Source: a gamma proteobacterium NOR5-3 (GTDB lineage Bacteria; Pseudomonadota; Gammaproteobacteria; Pseudomonadales; Halieaceae). From it: DNA of 64,000 bases. The DNA lies in NCBI GenBank assembly GCA_000158155.1, contig DS999405.1, forward strand, positions 195,811 through 259,810, in the 5' to 3' direction. The position numbers and the translations under genes were made by a program. The notes beneath the pieces are model-generated. The model saw only the letters and a list, made by a program, of their open reading frames with translations. It was not told the DNA's origin and searched no databases. Shown one piece after another: positions 34,321 through 43,194 of this stretch (its first letter is position 1; each line of letters begins with the position of its first letter).

Positions 34321-34593
34321 GTGAGCGACGATCAGACACAGCAACACGACGACTGCATGCAGCGTTTTATCGATTTGGCCAACCAGATGAAGGACGAAGG
34401 TGTTCCTGTCAATGTGGTTTCCTGGTCTTTGATGACGGCATCGGGCATTTACTCTACCTACTCGGTGACGGGCAACAGCGGTGGATTGAATCCCTCGGGT
34501 ATCGACAAGGTCGCTGACGCCTACAAGCAAAATCTGACGAATATTCAGGCTCTGAAAAAAGCCCAGGATGAGCAGAAAAAAGCGGGCAATTGA
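34321..34593 (+). CDS. Small DUF3144-like protein
   Basis: 90 residues from a GTG with A-A-G-G-A six bases upstream. Helical and hydrophilic, with R-F-I-D-L-A-N-Q-M-K near the start and a lysine/glutamine-rich tail, resembling DUF3144 proteins (F-I-x-L-A-N-x-x-L-K, then a membrane-free helix). Function unknown. Monocistronic, facing a convergent GGDEF-EAL gene. Confidence 0.65.
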   Translation: MSDDQTQQHDDCMQRFIDLANQMKDEGVPVNVVSWSLMTASGIYSTYSVTGNSGGLNPSGIDKVADAYKQNLTNIQALKKAQDEQKKAGN

Positions 34594-34600
34594 GTTTTTC

Positions 34601-36967
34601 TTAAGCCTGCTCGAGCTTGATGCTGTTGTTGCTATCGTCATTGTCGTCGCCAGGGTTCAAAAGCTCTAGCTGACGGAGGAAGTGTGCTGGCGCCAGAAGT
34701 TCCCGAAGCCGCTCCAAAGGAACCGGTTGGCTGAACAAAAAGCCCTGAATGATATCCACGTCCTGATTGCGAAAGAACTCCAACTCTTCCAGGCGCTCGA
34801 CACCTTCAACGACTATTTCTAGTCCCAGGCTCTTGGCCATAGCGATGATTGCTCGAACAAGCTCTACGTTCTGCTTGCCTTTCGCCAGTCCAAGAACGAA
34901 GCTGCGGTCTATCTTCAGCTCATCCAAGGGGAAGCGGGTCAGGTAACTCAGCGATGAATAGCCGGTCCCAAAGTCGTCGATAGATAGCCGTAGGCCCATA
35001 TCCTTCAGGTTGTGCACCATAGTGACGATGCTTTCCTGATTGCTCACCATAACGCCTTCGGTGAGTTCTATCTCAAGAGATTCAGGTGGCAGACCAGACT
35101 CCTGTAACGCTGATTGAACGGTGGCGACAAAATCATCGTGAAATTGTAGTGCTGATACGTTCACCGATATTTTCGGTAGGCTGTGTCCCGAGGCGCGAAG
35201 CTCTATGAGGTCGGCGCAGGCTTTGCGCAGAACCCACTCACCCACATCATCAATAAGGCCCAATTCTTCGGCAATGGGAATCCACTTGAAAGGTGGAATC
35301 AAGCCCTTGTCCGGATGATTCCAGCGCACCAGCGATTCTGCGCCGGTTACTTCGCCCGTGCGGGCGTTTACCTGAGGCTGGTAGTGCAGTAACAGCTGAC
35401 CGAGCTCAAGGGCGCGACGTAAATCGTTTTCGAGCTGTAGGCGCTCACGATTGGCGCTCTCCATAGTGTCGTCGTAAACAACAACGCGGTTTCGACCGCG
35501 TTTTTTAGCGTTCACCATCGCCGTGTCCGCTGCCCGCAGCAGGCTCTCCACAGTATCTGCATGATCCGGGGCGAGTGCGATGCCGATACTGGATGTGACA
35601 ATGACTTCCTGACGGTCTATCAAATAAGGCTCTGCCACCGCGCTTGCGAGACGGTCAGCCACGCGCTTGGCCATATCAACGCTTTCGATTTGATTGAGTA
35701 CCACAGTGAACTCGTCGCCTCCCAGGCGCGACAGATCCATGACTGAGCTATCCTCATCCGATCGGCGGTGAAGTACGTCACTGTCTCTGACGCCCGCCGC
35801 CAGGCGTTGTGACACTTCTCGCAATAGACGATCCCCGGCGGCAGGTCCCAGGGAATCGTTGATGCGCTTGAAATTGTCGATATCCACGTGCAGTAGACCA
35901 ACGTTCTGGTTGCTGCGCTGGGCAAGACGCAGGAGTAAGGTCAGTTGCTCGGTAAACAGCTTCCGGTTGGGAAGTGAGGTTAAGTTGTCGAAGTAGGCTG
36001 CGTGACGCAGTTTGCTGCGCGTCTCTGTGACTTTTTGCTCAGCGCTGTGGAGCTCTTCTTTACGACGACTCAGCTGCTCGGTGCGCTCATCGACCTTCAT
36101 GCTGAGAATTTTTCGGTCCGTATCCATCTGTCGCGTGTAGGTGTGCAGGCCCGTAATGATGCCGTTGAGAACTTCGGCGATATCACGGATTTCACCGCTT
36201 CCGCGAATGCGTAGTGGCTCACTTTGCTTGCCGGACGCTATGTCGTCAGCGACTCTGGCAAGCATCCCCAGTGGGGCCGTAATACGGCGGGTAGTGATGC
36301 GAGCGAGCAGCCAGAACAGAAACACCACAGCCAGACCGACGCCGGCTGACAAGGCGATGGTTGGGAGCGTCAGACTCCACAGTACAGTGCTGCTGAGGTC
36401 GACACCGATATACGCAGTGACATAAACGCTCTTGACCAATTCTGGATACGCCAGCGCAGCGGCAAAGTCTTCACGACCAAGATTTTTCTTCGTCGGATCA
36501 ACGACGGACATGATCGGTAAGGTTATCGAAGTCGTGCGTTCGCCAAGGCTTAAGGTGCCCAGAAGTTCTAAATCTGCAGGTACCGAGCCACCGGGCAGCG
36601 TTACTATGCCGCGCTCTAGTGGAGAGAGGTTTTTTCGCAGGTCGGAAAACCGGGGAAGGAGGTCTTTTTGACTCCACGGTTGATTTAGCTGGCCTATCAC
36701 CTCTCCTTCGTTGTCATAGAGAATGACTGTCTTGACCGCCGGGGAGAGGTTGAGGAATTCGTCCAGTGTTGCCTGCACGTCCGCAGGCTCGCGGTAGTAG
36801 GAGGTCAGTTGAAGACGCGGCTGACTGCCTACGAGGCTTGACGCGGCAAGAATCAGTGCGTCGCGCTGGTAGCTGTAATCTCGTTGCCCGACGAAGAGCG
36901 TCAGCATGAGTCCAGCAAGCACGGCCAGGAGTGCTATCAACGCGTTGATTTTGCCTGCGATACTCAT
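34601..36967 (-). CDS. HAMP-GGDEF-EAL membrane c-di-GMP enzyme
   Basis: About 788 residues from ATG 36967; a GTG at 36979 is the only longer start. Membrane helix (7-25), periplasmic sensor region, second helix (about 195-220), HAMP, coiled coil, then GGDEF with intact L-G-G-D-E-F and an EAL domain where the signature is E-S-L but the metal and lysine motifs (D-D-F-G-T-G-Y-S-S, V-E-G-V-E) are kept. It can therefore be a cyclase, a phosphodiesterase or both. Its ATG overlaps the stop of a 46-residue frame. Confidence 0.9.
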   Translation of the reverse strand: MSIAGKINALIALLAVLAGLMLTLFVGQRDYSYQRDALILAASSLVGSQPRLQLTSYYREPADVQATLDEFLNLSPAVKTVILYDNEGEVIGQLNQPWSQKDLLPRFSDLRKNLSPLERGIVTLPGGSVPADLELLGTLSLGERTTSITLPIMSVVDPTKKNLGREDFAAALAYPELVKSVYVTAYIGVDLSSTVLWSLTLPTIALSAGVGLAVVFLFWLLARITTRRITAPLGMLARVADDIASGKQSEPLRIRGSGEIRDIAEVLNGIITGLHTYTRQMDTDRKILSMKVDERTEQLSRRKEELHSAEQKVTETRSKLRHAAYFDNLTSLPNRKLFTEQLTLLLRLAQRSNQNVGLLHVDIDNFKRINDSLGPAAGDRLLREVSQRLAAGVRDSDVLHRRSDEDSSVMDLSRLGGDEFTVVLNQIESVDMAKRVADRLASAVAEPYLIDRQEVIVTSSIGIALAPDHADTVESLLRAADTAMVNAKKRGRNRVVVYDDTMESANRERLQLENDLRRALELGQLLLHYQPQVNARTGEVTGAESLVRWNHPDKGLIPPFKWIPIAEELGLIDDVGEWVLRKACADLIELRASGHSLPKISVNVSALQFHDDFVATVQSALQESGLPPESLEIELTEGVMVSNQESIVTMVHNLKDMGLRLSIDDFGTGYSSLSYLTRFPLDELKIDRSFVLGLAKGKQNVELVRAIIAMAKSLGLEIVVEGVERLEELEFFRNQDVDIIQGFLFSQPVPLERLRELLAPAHFLRQLELLNPGDDNDDSNNSIKLEQA

Positions 36968-37104
36968 CGTCGCAGCCACGCTGTGTGTAAGTCTTGGTCA
37001 ATCATGGCGAACCCCAGTTCCCGGGACAGTTTTTCGGGGTTGTCGACCTGTCGTACGCAAACTTGGCGAAAACGACCGATATCGACATCGGTAACGCTAT
37101 CCAT
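36964..37104 (-). CDS. Possible 46-residue protein coupled to the GGDEF-EAL gene
   Basis: A short frame, starting M-D-S-V-T-D-V-D-I-G-R-F and ending H-T-A-W-L-R-R, ends in TGA that overlaps the ATG of the GGDEF-EAL gene (ATGA). That arrangement is typical of translational coupling and argues for a real gene. It lies between the two GGDEF-EAL genes on the same strand. The ribosome site (GGGA, ten bases before) is weak. No family recognised; it may be the remnant of a longer upstream gene. Confidence 0.4.
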   Translation of the reverse strand: MDSVTDVDIGRFRQVCVRQVDNPEKLSRELGFAMIDQDLHTAWLRR

Positions 37105-37207
37105 CGTCTAGCGGTCCCTGCGCCGGTGACAATGCTGTTTACAAACGCTAACACGCATGGCCGGTGCTGGCTAGCTCAGCTTTTCCCCCGAGTTTACTCC
37201 GCCGCGG

Positions 37208-39196
37208 TTATCGTTGGCTGCTGCGGTACACCAGGAGATCTGCGGGGCTAATGGGTTTCGAGAATAAATATCCCTGTCCCAGGCTGCAGCCATCGCTGAC
37301 GAGCATCGCACGCTGCTCTTCGGTTTCTACACCTTCTGCGATCACTTCCAGATCGAGGGCATTGCCCAGGGCAATGATGGTTTGTGCGATGGCCCGGTCA
37401 TCAGGGTCTACAACGATGTCCCGCACAAAGGACGCATCGATCTTGAGGCGGTTGAGTGGGTATTGTTTGAGGTATGCCAATGACGAGTAGCCCGTGCCGA
37501 AATCGTCGATTGCAATGGCGATGCCCATTTCTCGAAAAGACTGCATAGCTTTTGCCGCTAATTCCGGTTCGTGCAGGAGCACGCTCTCGGTAATTTCCAG
37601 CTCTAACTGACTGCCGCTGCAGTCTTTTGTGCTGACTATGTGCTCCACGAGCGCAAGAAATTCCGGATTCAACAGCTGTCGTCCGGAAACATTTACCGCA
37701 TATCGAATGTCGCTCAGCCCTGCGTTCTTTAAGCGTTTTTGTTCCGCGCAAACTTCCTCAAGGACCCAACTTCCCATTGCCAGAATCAGGCCGTTTTCTT
37801 CGGCGATGGGGATAAATTCCTCCGGTGGGATGTTGCCTCTTGTGCTGTGCTCCCAGCGCATGAGTGCCTCGACACCCATCAATTCGCCGCTGCGCATGTC
37901 GACCTGCGGTTGATAGGCGACATGAAATTCTCCGCGCGCTAAAGCCGTGTGCATATCTGATTCCATGGACAGTCGCGCCAGTGCGCGCTCAGTCATATCC
38001 GGACTGTAGTGCATGAAGGTATTTCGGCCGCTGCGCTTGGCGCGATACATGGCGGCATCGGCGTTGCGCAGCAGTTCTTCAGTAGTGACGCCGTCACCAG
38101 GGCTCACACTGATGCCGATGCTGGTGCTGACATTAAGTGTCCTATCACTCAGGGTGAGTGGCTCCTGAAAAACTTTGAGAATTTTCTGTGCCACCTCTAC
38201 GGCGATAATGCTGCTACCAATTCCCTGCAACACGATGGTGAACTCGTCGCCGCCCAGCCGGGCAATGACGTCGGCTTTACGGACGCAGGCGCTGAGTCGG
38301 CGGGATACGGCGCGCAGAACTTCGTCGCCCAAGCTGTGCCCTAAGCTGTCATTGATATCTTTGAAGTGGTCCAGATCCAGAAAGAGTACAGCAAGGGAAG
38401 CGGTGTTCAGGTCCGGGCTCAACAATGCGTGGTTGAGCTTGTCGATGAGATACAGTCGATTGGGTAGCCCGGTGAGTGCATCGTGGTGAGCAAGGTGTTC
38501 CAGTGAGCGTTGCTGGAACCGCAAGGTCTCTTCCGTTTTTTTCTGATCGGTGATGTCCCGGGCAATGCCTACCACTCCCCGAACATTGCCCTGCGTATCA
38601 TTAAAAGAACTCAGTTTGATGCTCAGCAACACGCGGTGTCCCTGAGGGTCTTCCATCCAACGCTCCACCACATGGCTGCCTTCTTTGAGTGCAATATGGT
38701 CGGTGGCGTGGATGAGCTTGACTTCTTTTTCGCTAAAAAATTGCCGGTCTGTCTGGCGGATAATATCCTTGGATGCTCGCCCCAGAAAATTGATAAATGA
38801 CTCGTTGCACCCAAGATAGCGCCCGTCATTGGCGGCGTAATCTTTGTAAAAAATAAGGTCTGAGGTGGCATTGATAACGGAGTTGAGCAGCTCTAAATCC
38901 TGTTGAGTTCGGCGCTCAAGTTCTTTGCGGCGGGATATCTGCTGGGCGAGCTGCTTGTTGCTCAGGCTGAGCTCGCTCGTGCGACTCGCTATGACCTCTT
39001 CTCTGCTGGATGCTTCTTCCAGTAAGGCGTCCATGAGGGACTGATTTTCTGCAGATAGCCTGAGTCGCGCGATATACGTTCGATTGTTTGCCAGGGTAAA
39101 GCCCACTAGAACGAGGTAGTACGCGATATAGGCCACCATTAACCAGCCAAGCGACTCCGTGGGGCGCAGAAAGAGAAGGGTCCCGCTTAAGAGCAC
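37208..39196 (-). CDS. PAS-GGDEF-EAL protein, C-terminal part (frameshifted)
   Basis: 662 residues: end of a membrane domain, a coiled coil, PAS (about 110-225), GGDEF (R-L-G-G-D-E-F) and EAL (V-E-A-L-M-R-W, D-D-F-G-T-G-Y-S-S, E-G-V-E-T) with all catalytic residues. The opening GTG is not a likely start: the preceding membrane helices are in another frame (39187-39645). Adding one T to the seven-T run at 39219-39213 joins them as T-F-F-F-Y-T-A-P-S-V-L-L. Located between ugd and the second GGDEF-EAL gene. Confidence 0.88.
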   Translation of the reverse strand: MLLSGTLLFLRPTESLGWLMVAYIAYYLVLVGFTLANNRTYIARLRLSAENQSLMDALLEEASSREEVIASRTSELSLSNKQLAQQISRRKELERRTQQDLELLNSVINATSDLIFYKDYAANDGRYLGCNESFINFLGRASKDIIRQTDRQFFSEKEVKLIHATDHIALKEGSHVVERWMEDPQGHRVLLSIKLSSFNDTQGNVRGVVGIARDITDQKKTEETLRFQQRSLEHLAHHDALTGLPNRLYLIDKLNHALLSPDLNTASLAVLFLDLDHFKDINDSLGHSLGDEVLRAVSRRLSACVRKADVIARLGGDEFTIVLQGIGSSIIAVEVAQKILKVFQEPLTLSDRTLNVSTSIGISVSPGDGVTTEELLRNADAAMYRAKRSGRNTFMHYSPDMTERALARLSMESDMHTALARGEFHVAYQPQVDMRSGELMGVEALMRWEHSTRGNIPPEEFIPIAEENGLILAMGSWVLEEVCAEQKRLKNAGLSDIRYAVNVSGRQLLNPEFLALVEHIVSTKDCSGSQLELEITESVLLHEPELAAKAMQSFREMGIAIAIDDFGTGYSSLAYLKQYPLNRLKIDASFVRDIVVDPDDRAIAQTIIALGNALDLEVIAEGVETEEQRAMLVSDGCSLGQGYLFSKPISPADLLVYRSSQR

Positions 39197-39645
39197 CGAG
39201 GGAGCGGTGTAGAAAAAAACGTCGGTATATGCTGTCCGAGAGCCACCGAAGCCGCGCTCAGGACACCCAGTATCAGCATCCAGGGTGCTGCCAGCAGTGC
39301 CAGATTGTTCCAGTCATTGACAGAGAGAAATATCAGGCTCCAAGATGCGCCCACCCCCACGCAGCTTAGACTGAAGATGTTCAGCCATGTTTTATTGCTG
39401 AAACGCTCCGGGTTTTGATGGCGGACGAACCAGATTAAGAGCCGCGTCAGTGCTGTCCCAGCCAGAGTCATGGCCCAGACGTTCAGCATGACGCTATTGG
39501 TCTGGGATTTCAGGGCCAGCCAAAAAAAGACAACGATGAAGATTATGATAACGCTGGATATCGGCGTTTGTCGGTAGAGGTCCTCTGTGATGTGCGCAAG
39601 GATGTAGTCGCGCGACGCCGTTTGCTTTGAAGCCAGCGGCGTCAT
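39187..39645 (-). CDS. Membrane domain of the PAS-GGDEF-EAL protein (frameshifted)
   Basis: 152 residues with four or five membrane helices and no other domain. It ends abruptly after I-P-T-F-F, where the seven-T run (AAAAAAA at 39213-39219 on the plus strand) shifts the frame. The layout, a membrane sensor region followed by PAS-GGDEF-EAL, is standard, so the two open frames are one gene of roughly 810 codons. The ATG is five bases after the ugd stop codon. Confidence 0.85.
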   Translation of the reverse strand: MTPLASKQTASRDYILAHITEDLYRQTPISSVIIIFIVVFFWLALKSQTNSVMLNVWAMTLAGTALTRLLIWFVRHQNPERFSNKTWLNIFSLSCVGVGASWSLIFLSVNDWNNLALLAAPWMLILGVLSAASVALGQHIPTFFSTPLPRCS

Positions 39646-39650
39646 CGCGC

Positions 39651-40955
39651 TTAACGTCCGACGCTGGTGTACCGCAGGCCGGCACGTTCCATGAGGCTGC
39701 GCTCGTAAACATTGCGCAGGTCGATAAAAACATCCCCACGCATGGCCTGGCGAAGATCATCCAGATTCAGGCCGCGATACTGGTTCCATTCGGTCATCAA
39801 GACCACCGCGTCCGCACCCTTGATGGCATCATGGATATTGTCCACATATTCCACACTGTCAGGCAGCAGTGGACGGGCTTCCTCCATGCCCTCAGGGTCG
39901 TGGGCACAGATGATCGCGCCGCGGTCGATGAGAGCGGGGAGAATCGCGAGGGCAGGGGCATCGCGCATGTCGTCAGTTTCGGGTTTAAAGGTTAGTCCGA
40001 GCACGGCAATACGTTTGTCTGCCTCCGAGCCACCCAGAGCCTCGCGAATCTTGGATACCATACGGGCTTTCTGCGAGGCATTGACTTCAACAACAGCCTC
40101 CACAATGCGGCTGCCCACGCCGTATTCCTGCGCCATGCGGTTAAGAGCAAGCGTGTCCTTGGGGAAACAGGAGCCACCATAGCCCGGACCTGCATGAAGA
40201 AACTTGTTGCCAATGCGCTTGTCCATGCCCATGCCTTTGGCAACGGCGTTTACATCGGCCCCGGTCTTTTCGCAAAGCTGGCTCATCTCGTTGATAAAGC
40301 TGATTTTGGTCGCCAGAAAAGCATTGGCGGCGTACTTGATCAACTCGGCGCTTTCCAATCCGGTGACCAGTATGGGTGCTTCGATAAGATTGAGAGGGCG
40401 ATACAGTTCTCTGAGACGACTTTCTGCGCGCTCTGACTCCACACCAAGGACGACGCGATCTGGACGCATAAAATCGCTGATGGCCGAGCCTTCGCGAAGA
40501 AACTCCGGATTAGAGGCAACATCAAAGTCAGCGTCAGGGTTGGTTTTGCGGATAACGCGGGCCACTTCCCGGGCGGTGCCTACGGGAACCGTCGATTTAT
40601 CGACGATTACTGTATAACCCTGCAGATTAACGGCGATTTCTTCGGCAGCCGCGTAGACATATTTGAGATCTGCATGGCCATCACCACGACGGGTCGGGGT
40701 GCCCACGGCAATAAAAATCAGGTCGGCATTGGCAACGGAACCGGCGATATCAGTGGTAAACGAAAGTCGTCCGGACTCCGCATTCTTGCGCACCAAGTCA
40801 TCAAGGCCCGGTTCATAAATCGGAATCTTTCCGTTCTGCAGCGCCGTTATGCGCTCTTCGAGCTTGTCGACACAGGTGACCATGGCGCCAAATTCGGCAA
40901 AACAGGCTCCCGATACCAGCCCTACGTAACCTGCTCCGATCATTACCACGTTCAT
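39651..40955 (-). CDS. ugd: UDP-glucose 6-dehydrogenase
   Basis: 434 residues. NAD-binding G-A-G-Y-V-G-L at 7-13, the catalytic cysteine in G-G-S-C-F-P-K-D near 255-262, and the C-terminal T-F-K-P-E-T-D-D-M-R-D motif. It oxidises UDP-glucose to UDP-glucuronate, the substrate for the epimerase encoded just upstream (41008-42021). Both are on the minus strand, so they form a UDP-galacturonate pathway for cell-surface polysaccharide. Confidence 0.93.
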   Translation of the reverse strand: MNVVMIGAGYVGLVSGACFAEFGAMVTCVDKLEERITALQNGKIPIYEPGLDDLVRKNAESGRLSFTTDIAGSVANADLIFIAVGTPTRRGDGHADLKYVYAAAEEIAVNLQGYTVIVDKSTVPVGTAREVARVIRKTNPDADFDVASNPEFLREGSAISDFMRPDRVVLGVESERAESRLRELYRPLNLIEAPILVTGLESAELIKYAANAFLATKISFINEMSQLCEKTGADVNAVAKGMGMDKRIGNKFLHAGPGYGGSCFPKDTLALNRMAQEYGVGSRIVEAVVEVNASQKARMVSKIREALGGSEADKRIAVLGLTFKPETDDMRDAPALAILPALIDRGAIICAHDPEGMEEARPLLPDSVEYVDNIHDAIKGADAVVLMTEWNQYRGLNLDDLRQAMRGDVFIDLRNVYERSLMERAGLRYTSVGR

Positions 40956-41007
40956 GGATGTTGTTGTCTCTGTCTAGTCAAAAGTTAAGAGGCTAGCGTA
41001 GCTAAAC

Positions 41008-42021
41008 TCAGGCGGGCTGTCTGTAATAGTCCCGGAACCAGTCCACAAAATTCTGAATCCCCACATTGATATCGGTTCCCGGCCGGTAGTCCACGTAGTC
41101 TGCCAGAGCTTCGATGTCAGCGAAGGTCGCGGGGACGTCGCCGGCCTGCAGCGGCAGGAACTCTTTTTGAGCTTCCTGCCCCAGCGCAGATTCGATGGCA
41201 GATACAAAGTCCATTAACGCGATGGGCTGGTTATTACCGATGTTGAACAGGCGATAGGGCGCCGAGCTGCTACCCGGATCCGGTTGTGCTGAATCCCACT
41301 GGGGGTTGCTGTGCGCGGGCTTGGCCAGCAAGCGGGTAATACCCTCTACGATATCGTCGATATAGGTGAAGTCACGGCGCATCTGGCCCTGGTTGAAGAC
41401 CTTGATGGGTTCTCCGGCGAGGATAGCTTTGGTAAACAGAAAAAGTGCCATGTCCGGGCGGCCCCAGGGGCCATAAACGGTAAAAAAGCGCAGGCCGGTG
41501 GTTCGAAGCCCGTAGAGATGCGAATACGTGTGCGCCATGAGTTCATTGGACTTTTTGGTCGCTGCATAGAGCGATACCGGATGATCGACATTGTCATGCA
41601 CGGAAAAAGGCATACGGGTGTTCATGCCGTAGACCGAGCTACTGGAGGCATAGATCAGGTGTGAGGTATTTGCGTGCCGGCAGCATTCCAGAACATTCAT
41701 GAAGCCATCGATGTTACTACTGATATACGCCCGGGGATTTTCCAGTGAGTAGCGGACGCCGGCCTGGGCGGCAAGGTTGATCACCGCATCCAGCGCCTGA
41801 TCAGCAAACAATTTTTCCATGGCCTGGCGATCTTCCAGATCCAGCTGTACAAACTGAAAGCCTTCGCGGGCCTGCAGTTGTGCGAGCCGATCCCGCTTGA
41901 GCTGTACCGAGTAGTAGTCGTTCAGGTTGTCCAGACCGACAACGTCGTGGCCTTCGTTGAGTAAACGGTGGCTCAGGTGAAAACCAATAAAACCGGCCGC
42001 ACCGGTAACAAGAACACGCAT
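41008..42021 (-). CDS. UDP-glucuronate 4-epimerase
   Basis: 337 residues. SDR epimerase with G-A-A-G-F-I-G-F-H, the Y-A-A-T-K-K-S-N-E active site, and the A-A-Q-A-G-V-R-Y-S and G-P-W-G-R-P-D-M-A motifs that distinguish UDP-glucuronate 4-epimerases from GalE. It makes UDP-galacturonate. It is 52 bases upstream of ugd. Divergent from galE. Confidence 0.9.
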   Translation of the reverse strand: MRVLVTGAAGFIGFHLSHRLLNEGHDVVGLDNLNDYYSVQLKRDRLAQLQAREGFQFVQLDLEDRQAMEKLFADQALDAVINLAAQAGVRYSLENPRAYISSNIDGFMNVLECCRHANTSHLIYASSSSVYGMNTRMPFSVHDNVDHPVSLYAATKKSNELMAHTYSHLYGLRTTGLRFFTVYGPWGRPDMALFLFTKAILAGEPIKVFNQGQMRRDFTYIDDIVEGITRLLAKPAHSNPQWDSAQPDPGSSSAPYRLFNIGNNQPIALMDFVSAIESALGQEAQKEFLPLQAGDVPATFADIEALADYVDYRPGTDINVGIQNFVDWFRDYYRQPA

Positions 42022-42138
42022 TTGTAAGTACTCCCAGAGTCAGGCGGCCATGTTAGCAAAGACTTTTGGAAAACCATGAGTCTATTCAGTGACGCTCCGT
42101 GCTGTTAGCTTACGGGTTTGCATTAGGGAAGCAGTGCT

Positions 42139-43170
42139 ATGACTGATCGCAAGCGCGTTTTGCTCACGGGTGGAGCGGGTTATATAGGCTCGCACAGCTG
42201 TCTGGCTTTTAGCGAGGCGGGTTACCAGGTGAGCCTGCTGGATAATTTTTGTAACAGCTCTCCAGTGGTGCTCGAGCGTTTGGAACACATAATGGGCTAC
42301 CGGCCTGAGCTGCATGAGGCGGATGTTCGGGATGAGCAGGCAGTGCAGCGCGTTCTGGAGGCGACGAAGCCTGACGCGGTAGTGCATTTTGCGGGTTTGA
42401 AAGCCGTGGGCGAGTCCGTAGAGCAGCCTTTACATTACTACGATAATAACGTCTCGGGGACCTTGTCGCTGCTGCGTGCCATGCAGTCGAGTGGGGTAAA
42501 GCAGTTGGTCTTCAGCTCGTCTGCAACCGTCTATGGCGACCCTGCATCGGTTCCCATCACCGAGGACTTTCCGCGCAGCGCTACCAACCCGTACGGGCGC
42601 AGTAAGCTCATTGTCGAAGATATGTTGATGGATCTGGTGACCTCAGATCCCACGTGGAAGGTGGCATTGCTGCGCTACTTTAATCCCGTGGGTGCGCACG
42701 AAAGCGGGTTAATCGGTGAAAACCCCTCTGGCATCCCCAATAACCTGATGCCCTTTGTCGCTCAGGTGGCGGTCGGGCGCCGGGAAAAGTTGAGTGTTTT
42801 TGGCGGTGACTATCCCACTCGGGACGGCACCGGTGTTCGCGACTACATTCACGTTGTGGATCTGGCGCAGGGGCATGTGTGTGCTTTGGCCGCATTAGAA
42901 AAATCCGACTCTGCGGGACCTCTGACGGTCAATCTGGGTACCGGTACGGGATACAGCGTTTTAGAACTCGTAAAGGCCTTTGAAGCCGCAAGCGGCAGGG
43001 CTGTGCCCTACGAGATCGTCGACCGAAGGCCCGGCGATGTTGCCCAGTGTTACGCTGACCCCGGCAGCGCCCGGGAGCTTATCGACTGGGAGGCGCGTTT
43101 TGGTATCCAGCGCATGTGCGAGGACGCCTGGCGATGGCAGTCACAAAACCCCGAAGGGTTTGATACCTGA
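42139..43170 (+). CDS. galE: UDP-glucose 4-epimerase
   Basis: 343 residues. G-G-A-G-Y-I-G-S-H at the NAD site, S-S-A-T-V-Y-G and Y-G-R-S-K catalytic motif, R-Y-F-N-P-V-G-A-H, and V-R-D-Y-I-H-V-V-D. It interconverts UDP-glucose and UDP-galactose. Divergent from the UDP-glucuronate epimerase across a 117-base gap, so a shared regulatory region is possible. Confidence 0.93.
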   Translation: MTDRKRVLLTGGAGYIGSHSCLAFSEAGYQVSLLDNFCNSSPVVLERLEHIMGYRPELHEADVRDEQAVQRVLEATKPDAVVHFAGLKAVGESVEQPLHYYDNNVSGTLSLLRAMQSSGVKQLVFSSSATVYGDPASVPITEDFPRSATNPYGRSKLIVEDMLMDLVTSDPTWKVALLRYFNPVGAHESGLIGENPSGIPNNLMPFVAQVAVGRREKLSVFGGDYPTRDGTGVRDYIHVVDLAQGHVCALAALEKSDSAGPLTVNLGTGTGYSVLELVKAFEAASGRAVPYEIVDRRPGDVAQCYADPGSARELIDWEARFGIQRMCEDAWRWQSQNPEGFDT

Positions 43171-43194
43171 TTTTGCGGCCGCTGCGGGAACAAC

